Shown here: piece after piece, positions 33,400 through 35,812 of the stretch
Numbering within the stretch: the stretch's first letter is position 1
Layout: every line of letters begins with the position of its first letter
NCBI GenBank assembly: GCA_003132405.1
Contig: PKXQ01000113.1
Location: 1-35,812, forward strand
Direction of reading: 5' to 3'
Source of the DNA: Acidobacteriaceae bacterium
Lineage (GTDB): Bacteria; Acidobacteriota; Terriglobia; Terriglobales; Acidobacteriaceae
DNA length: 35,812 nucleotides
The notes under the pieces: generated by a model
Database searches by the model: none
Told to the model about the DNA's origin: nothing
What the model saw: only the letters and a program-made list of their open reading frames with translations
Translations under genes and position numbers: made by a program

Positions 33400-34191
33400 A
33401 TGTACGACTCCAACACCGCTGCAACAGCCGAACGGAACAATTCCGATTCACCTTCTGTCGTCTCGTCAACCGCCCCGCCCAAGCGCGTGATTCTCACCAT
33501 GGGAGGAAAAGGAGGAGTCGGCAAAACGAGCTTTATGCTTGCCCTCGCCGAATGGTTCCAGAGTCATGAGATTCCGGTAACACTTCTCGACCTGGACACC
33601 GAAAACAAATCTCGCGGAAGCTTGAAGCACTACTTCGACGGCAGTGTGACCAAGGTGAACATTCACACTGCTGCGGGCCTCGACGCTTTCGTTGACCACT
33701 TGGCAGAGGGCGCTCCCATCATCCTTGCGGATATGGGCGCGAGTTCTGGGCAAGTGACTCACGAGTGGTTCGACAGCATGTTTGAGGATGTGGCAGCTAC
33801 GGGTGTGGCGTTCACGGCCATCGGCATCGTCACTCCCGACCCGGCGAGCGTGGAAAGCATTCTGAGCTGGGGGGCAAGACTCCAGGACAGAGTGAACTAC
33901 GTCGTGGTTGAGAACGCCATGACACATCAAGCAGATTTCTCCTACTGGCGGGACAGCGAGCAAGCTAAGCAATTTCGCACAGTCTTCCAGCCAGTTGTCC
34001 TCACGATGGAGTTTCGTCTGCCGGAACTCGAAAACCCCGCCCGACAGCACGGCGTCACACTCGGCCAGATCGCCGAACGCCGGCTTAAAGTCCCGGAGCT
34101 GCAGAGGGCCTCACTGGTTATCCGCGCTCAGAGCTATCGGCGGCGGCTCTTTGAGGAAATTGACAAAGCCAAGGGGTTGCTCGTGCCGTGA
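33400..34191 (+). CDS. traL: TraL-like MinD/ParA-family ATPase
   Basis: 263 residues. Deviant Walker A MGGKGGVGKTSFM (near residues 34-46) with the signature lysine, then VTLLDLDTENKSRGS and Walker B-like IILADMGASSGQV, as in MinD/ParA ATPases. It lies between traK-like and traM-like genes, the order of the RP4/IncP traKLM cluster, so a role in transfer rather than partition is more likely. AGGAG is 9 bases before the ATG. Its stop overlaps the GTG start of the next gene. A partition role cannot be ruled out. Confidence 0.78.
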   Translation: MYDSNTAATAERNNSDSPSVVSSTAPPKRVILTMGGKGGVGKTSFMLALAEWFQSHEIPVTLLDLDTENKSRGSLKHYFDGSVTKVNIHTAAGLDAFVDHLAEGAPIILADMGASSGQVTHEWFDSMFEDVAATGVAFTAIGIVTPDPASVESILSWGARLQDRVNYVVVENAMTHQADFSYWRDSEQAKQFRTVFQPVVLTMEFRLPELENPARQHGVTLGQIAERRLKVPELQRASLVIRAQSYRRRLFEEIDKAKGLLVP

Positions 34192-35039
34192 ACCCCCAGC
34201 CCAAACTCGCAGAAGAACAATCTGTTGAGGCCGATTTCATCGACGATATCGCCGAACTGCTGCCAACCGAACAGCGTCCGCTTTGGTATCGTGACATGGC
34301 GCATTTGCGCCGCTTGCCCGCCGATGACGAGATGCTACGGATTGCCCGCGCTATGGGCTTTCTGGCATTGGTAACGCGGCAAACTCCGGCACAGATCGCC
34401 ACGGAGCGGGAAAAGCTTGCCACGATCCTGAGCGACAGCGTCAAAGCAATTCAGTCCGCCCGACAAGATGCAATCGCTCTGCATCAGCAACTCGAAGAAC
34501 GACTGGCACAATTGCCAGCAGAAATCTCCGAGGGCATCAGTCCCGCAGCTATTGCCGCGAAACTCAGCGAGAGTCTGCGCCAGCAGTTTGTGGCAAGTGG
34601 CATTCCTGAAACAGCACAAGCCCTAGCCGTGATCTCGAAACAAACGAAGCAAGTCGCGGGAGAGTTTGACCGCTCGTCCAAGCAACTGACTGATTCCTAT
34701 CGAGGCGCTGCCAGCGATGCCCGCAGGGCGCTCGATGAAATTCGCGGAAGCATCGAGTATGCTACGGCCACCGCGAAGCGAGCCGCACACGATCTAACGC
34801 ACACTTTCCTCCGCGAATACAAGTGGTCGGTCCTCGCTCTGTGCAGTGCGGCTCTGGCCGTGGGATTTGCGCTGGGAACCCTGTACTACCGCTGGGTCCA
34901 TTCAACGGCACCGGGACCAACCCCGAACGCGGTCGTGGTTCCATCGAAGCCAGAGGCAGCAGCGCCGAACACCACTACAACTCACCCTGCCCGCAAGATT
35001 CAAAGTAAGGCCACATCGAAAGATGAGGCGGCGCAATGA
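34188..35039 (+). CDS. TraM-like coiled-coil protein with C-terminal membrane anchor
   Basis: 283 residues starting at GTG 34188, which overlaps the previous stop (GTGA), so translation is coupled. A globular N-terminus (DFIDDIAELLPTEQRP to FLALVTRQTPAQI) is followed by long coiled-coil helices (residues about 80-200) and one membrane helix (SVLALCSAALAVGFALGTLYY, about 220-240), then a Pro/Thr-rich tail. The order after traK and traL matches TraM of IncP systems, although this protein is about twice as long. It may tether the TraL ATPase or the oriT complex to the membrane. Confidence 0.6.
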   Translation: MNPQPKLAEEQSVEADFIDDIAELLPTEQRPLWYRDMAHLRRLPADDEMLRIARAMGFLALVTRQTPAQIATEREKLATILSDSVKAIQSARQDAIALHQQLEERLAQLPAEISEGISPAAIAAKLSESLRQQFVASGIPETAQALAVISKQTKQVAGEFDRSSKQLTDSYRGAASDARRALDEIRGSIEYATATAKRAAHDLTHTFLREYKWSVLALCSAALAVGFALGTLYYRWVHSTAPGPTPNAVVVPSKPEAAAPNTTTTHPARKIQSKATSKDEAAQ

Positions 35040-35099
35040 AGCACCCGAACAATATCCCACGCATCCAACGTCTTCTTTCGCTTCCACATGAATGCAACC

Positions 35100-35180
35100 G
35101 GAACTGCGAAGAACCCGTCAAGGGGCAGGCCCGCTGGCGCGGCTCCCTCCGGTCGCCCTTGACTGAACCTTCGCAGTTCC
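35100..35180. repeat. Long two-step inverted repeat between traM and the integrase
   Basis: GGAACTGCGAAG (35100-35111) pairs perfectly with CTTCGCAGTTCC (35169-35180). After a symmetric 6/6 internal loop, TCAAGGG (35118-35124) pairs with CCCTTGA (35156-35162). It may be a terminator-like structure, a protein site or a folded single-strand site. The flanking 35040-35252 has no gene I can support. Confidence 0.65.
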
Positions 35181-35252
35181 AACCCACCCCGCCACTATGG
35201 AAGCGAAAGAAGAAAATCGAAACGTCACAGCCTTCGTCCCGCCGGAGTCAAC

Positions 35253-35812
35253 ATGTGTTCCCAATCCCAGCCTCCCACTTCTAACCCGTCTTCCCACCAA
35301 AGCAGCTATCAATTCACAGTCGGCGGCGAAATGGAGCCGCTTGCTGATGCCGACGCGGCGGCTGAGTTTCTACAGGTGAGTCCGCGTCGCATCCTTGAGT
35401 TAGCACGGCGCGGTGTTCTTCCCGGTTATCCACTTGGCAGTGGCCCCCGCCACCTGTGGCGATTCCGCCTTTCAGAACTTGCTCGTGTCTGCTCGCAGGC
35501 AGGGTACAATGCGAGCGGCAGTCTCACGTGCCTAGAGGAGAAATCTGAAATGGCACAGAGACATCAACGTGGTTGGTTAAAGAAAGAACGACGCAGCAAC
35601 GGTGAAACTTGGATGCTGTTTTTCCGCACAACTCGGGAATCCGACGGTAAACGAGTTGAACAAAAGGTTGCGGTGGGAACCGTCCGCGACTTGCCGACAA
35701 AGGCCTCGGCCTGGGCGGAAGTGGAAAGACAGCATATACAGATAAACAAACCGGACTTTCGGAAGCGCGCGACGTTTGCGGACTTGGCTCAGCACTACCA
35801 ACAGCACGAGCT
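35253..35812 (+). CDS. HTH (excisionase-type) domain fused to tyrosine-integrase N-terminus (runs off the right edge)
   Basis: One open frame from ATG 35253 (GGAG 6 bases upstream) to the window end, at least 186 codons. Residues about 38-87 form an excisionase-type HTH: ADAAAEFLQVSPRRILELAR, RGVLPGYPLG, HLWRFRLSELARV. From codon 100 the frame reads MAQRHQRGWLKKERRS and ETWMLFFRTTRESDGKRVEQ, the start of an ICE/phage-type integrase arm-binding domain, then ATFADLAQHYQQHE (start of the core-binding domain). ATG 35550 has its own AGAGGAG 9 bases upstream, so the integrase may be made both fused and alone. The catalytic part is outside the window. Confidence 0.75.
   Translation, partial: MCSQSQPPTSNPSSHQSSYQFTVGGEMEPLADADAAAEFLQVSPRRILELARRGVLPGYPLGSGPRHLWRFRLSELARVCSQAGYNASGSLTCLEEKSEMAQRHQRGWLKKERRSNGETWMLFFRTTRESDGKRVEQKVAVGTVRDLPTKASAWAEVERQHIQINKPDFRKRATFADLAQHYQQHE

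Noticed and set aside
33400..34191. ParA-type ATPase considered as a plasmid partition protein
   Set aside because: Its position between traK- and traM-like genes with coupled translation fits TraL better; no ParB-like gene is seen.

Overview
The window reads as a piece of an Acidobacteriota chromosome. This is inferred from family content, because no rRNA or housekeeping marker is present. The supporting families are a very long Oar-type TonB-dependent receptor with an N-terminal carboxypeptidase-regulatory-like domain, a CRTAC1-type FG-GAP/ASPIC-UnbV protein, a heptaheme cytochrome fused to TPRs, a GH116 enzyme, and a secreted protein with the N-terminal repeat domain common in that phylum.

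Left part (1-19.5 kb), chromosomal. A secreted seven-heme cytochrome/TPR protein is followed by a secreted CRTAC1/ASPIC-UnbV beta-propeller protein and a convergent TPR protein. Next is a probable glycan-utilisation locus: the Oar-like receptor on the minus strand, then a divergent clan GH-A lipoprotein glycosidase, a GH116 glycosidase and a convergent LacI-family regulator. A GH38 alpha-mannosidase lies 2.5 kb further on. Between LacI and GH38 is a stretch of gene debris: an alpha/beta-hydrolase tail, a tyrosine integrase killed by TGA at its catalytic arginine codon, half of an HxlR regulator, and a frameshifted GH13 amylase fragment.

Middle part (19.6-22.8 kb), a scar. A DNA methylase cut off just after its SAM-binding motifs is joined directly to the tail of an ABC-permease/M1-peptidase gene. 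A secreted protein runs into a PAS-domain fragment, which abuts the 3' half of a second tyrosine integrase carrying two in-frame stops. Just beyond lies the 3' half of tRNA-Phe(GAA), from the anticodon loop to CCA. This is the signature of a tyrosine-recombinase attachment site.

Right part (22.7-35.8 kb), an integrative and conjugative or mobilisable element. It holds an excisionase-like gene, a Rap1a/Tai-like protein, a small zinc-ribbon protein, a VapBC toxin-antitoxin pair, a divergent pair (nitrilase-like protein and GIY-YIG nuclease), two genes of unknown function and a 3' tRNA-Ser-like sequence. It then has a MobF relaxase-helicase interrupted by two one-base G insertions, a likely oriT with helically phased TCCGG repeats, a traK-traL-traM-like operon, and at the right edge an HTH domain fused in frame to the start of an integrase. 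The order decayed integrase / tRNA-Phe 3' fragment / element / new integrase fits two elements inserted in tandem at one tRNA-Phe gene. That model predicts an intact minus-strand tRNA-Phe just beyond the right edge.

The most unusual signals are the decamer-phased repeat arrays near the att site and inside traK, the phased oriT candidate, the HTH-integrase fusion, and the uncharacterised nitrilase-like/GIY-YIG pair.
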